Source: JBFFXF01 sp041569895 (GTDB lineage Bacteria > Planctomycetota > UBA8108 > JACQVS01). From it: DNA of 35,764 bases. The DNA is taken from the NCBI GenBank assembly GCA_041569895.1, contig JBFFXF010000039.1, positions 1 through 35,764 of the forward strand, read 5' to 3'. This document shows positions 35,599-35,764 of this stretch, one piece after another. Under the pieces are notes generated by a model that worked only from the letters and a program-made list of their open reading frames with translations, did no database searches and was not told the origin of the DNA. Position 1 is the first letter of the stretch, and each line of letters begins with the position of its first letter. The translations under genes and the position numbers were made by a program.

Positions 35599-35764
35599 GC
35601 GTAACCAAAAGCTTCTGGCCGGTTGACACTGTTGGCGGTGGGTGAAAATTGCTCACCCGCGGCTGGCGGCGCTCGAATCGGGTGCCGAGTGCGCAATTGT
35701 CGGCCGCCGACCAACACAATCGGAGATTCTTGGTTCGGCCTTGGAGGTTATTCATAACGACAAG
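35570..35764. other. lower-GC tail unrelated to the adaptor gene; possible mobile-element end or assembly join
   Basis: Adaptor homology ends here and the sequence becomes visibly richer in A/T (AAGACCACGCGTAACCAAAA; ATTCATAACGACAAG). A perfect inverted repeat GGGTGA-7-TCACCC lies at 35640-35658. One plus-strand frame is open from a GTG at 35642 to the window end (41 codons, VKIAHPRLAALESG, CAIVGRRPTQSEILG); I do not recognise it. An insertion-sequence end is a reasonable guess; no transposase is visible. Confidence 0.4.

Overview
The window is GC-rich, gene-dense DNA. It most resembles a planctomycete-type (Planctomycetota/PVC) environmental genome. The supporting signs are secreted FG-GAP/VCBS beta-propeller proteins with dockerin-like C-termini, an ELWxxDGT repeat protein, a sulfatase of the CTPCR type, a haem-binding domain of the Pirellula/Verrucomicrobium type fused to a sugar-dehydrogenase propeller, and a DUF4955/DUF6298-like protein. 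This placement rests on family knowledge; the window has no rRNA or marker gene.

Layout. 1-3974: the 3' end of a large carbohydrate-related secreted protein, a small membrane-anchored hypothetical on the minus strand, a secreted protein built of two tandem copies of one beta-sandwich module, and a short doubtful ORF. 3984-4150: a composite intergenic repeat. 4177-24226: the core of the window, seven large secreted proteins that all end in a dockerin-like pair of calcium loops. Two are paralogous PEP-synthase/glucan-dikinase-like enzymes on the minus strand (4177-7368 and 10013-13243). Four are propeller proteins in two paralogous pairs (7539-9986 with 19065-21521, and 13441-16203 with 21536-24226). 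One is an ELWxxDGT repeat protein (16229-18976). Each dikinase is divergent from a propeller gene, and 13441-24226 runs in one direction with short gaps.

24328-24937 is a MazEF-like toxin-antitoxin pair. 25033-25689 (minus) is a compact ERCC4 nuclease with helix-hairpin-helix motifs. 25865-28300 is the haem-domain/sugar-dehydrogenase fusion, convergent with a sulfatase (28314-29942, minus). 30101-30403 is a small three-helix membrane protein with a good promoter. 30437-30750 is a MITE-like element with 40-bp terminal inverted repeats, related to the copy at 4018-4148. 30834-35598 (minus) is a CusBA-type heavy-metal efflux operon in which the adaptor gene has lost its 5' part at about 35570, where base composition also changes.

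The main candidate for something new is the secreted module at 4177-24226: ATP-grasp/phosphohistidine dikinase-like proteins that appear to be exported, carry dockerin-like tails, and have been duplicated together with large calcium-loop propeller proteins. ATP-dependent dikinases are normally cytoplasmic, so export and substrate are open questions. All functions are read by eye from motifs; no search was run.
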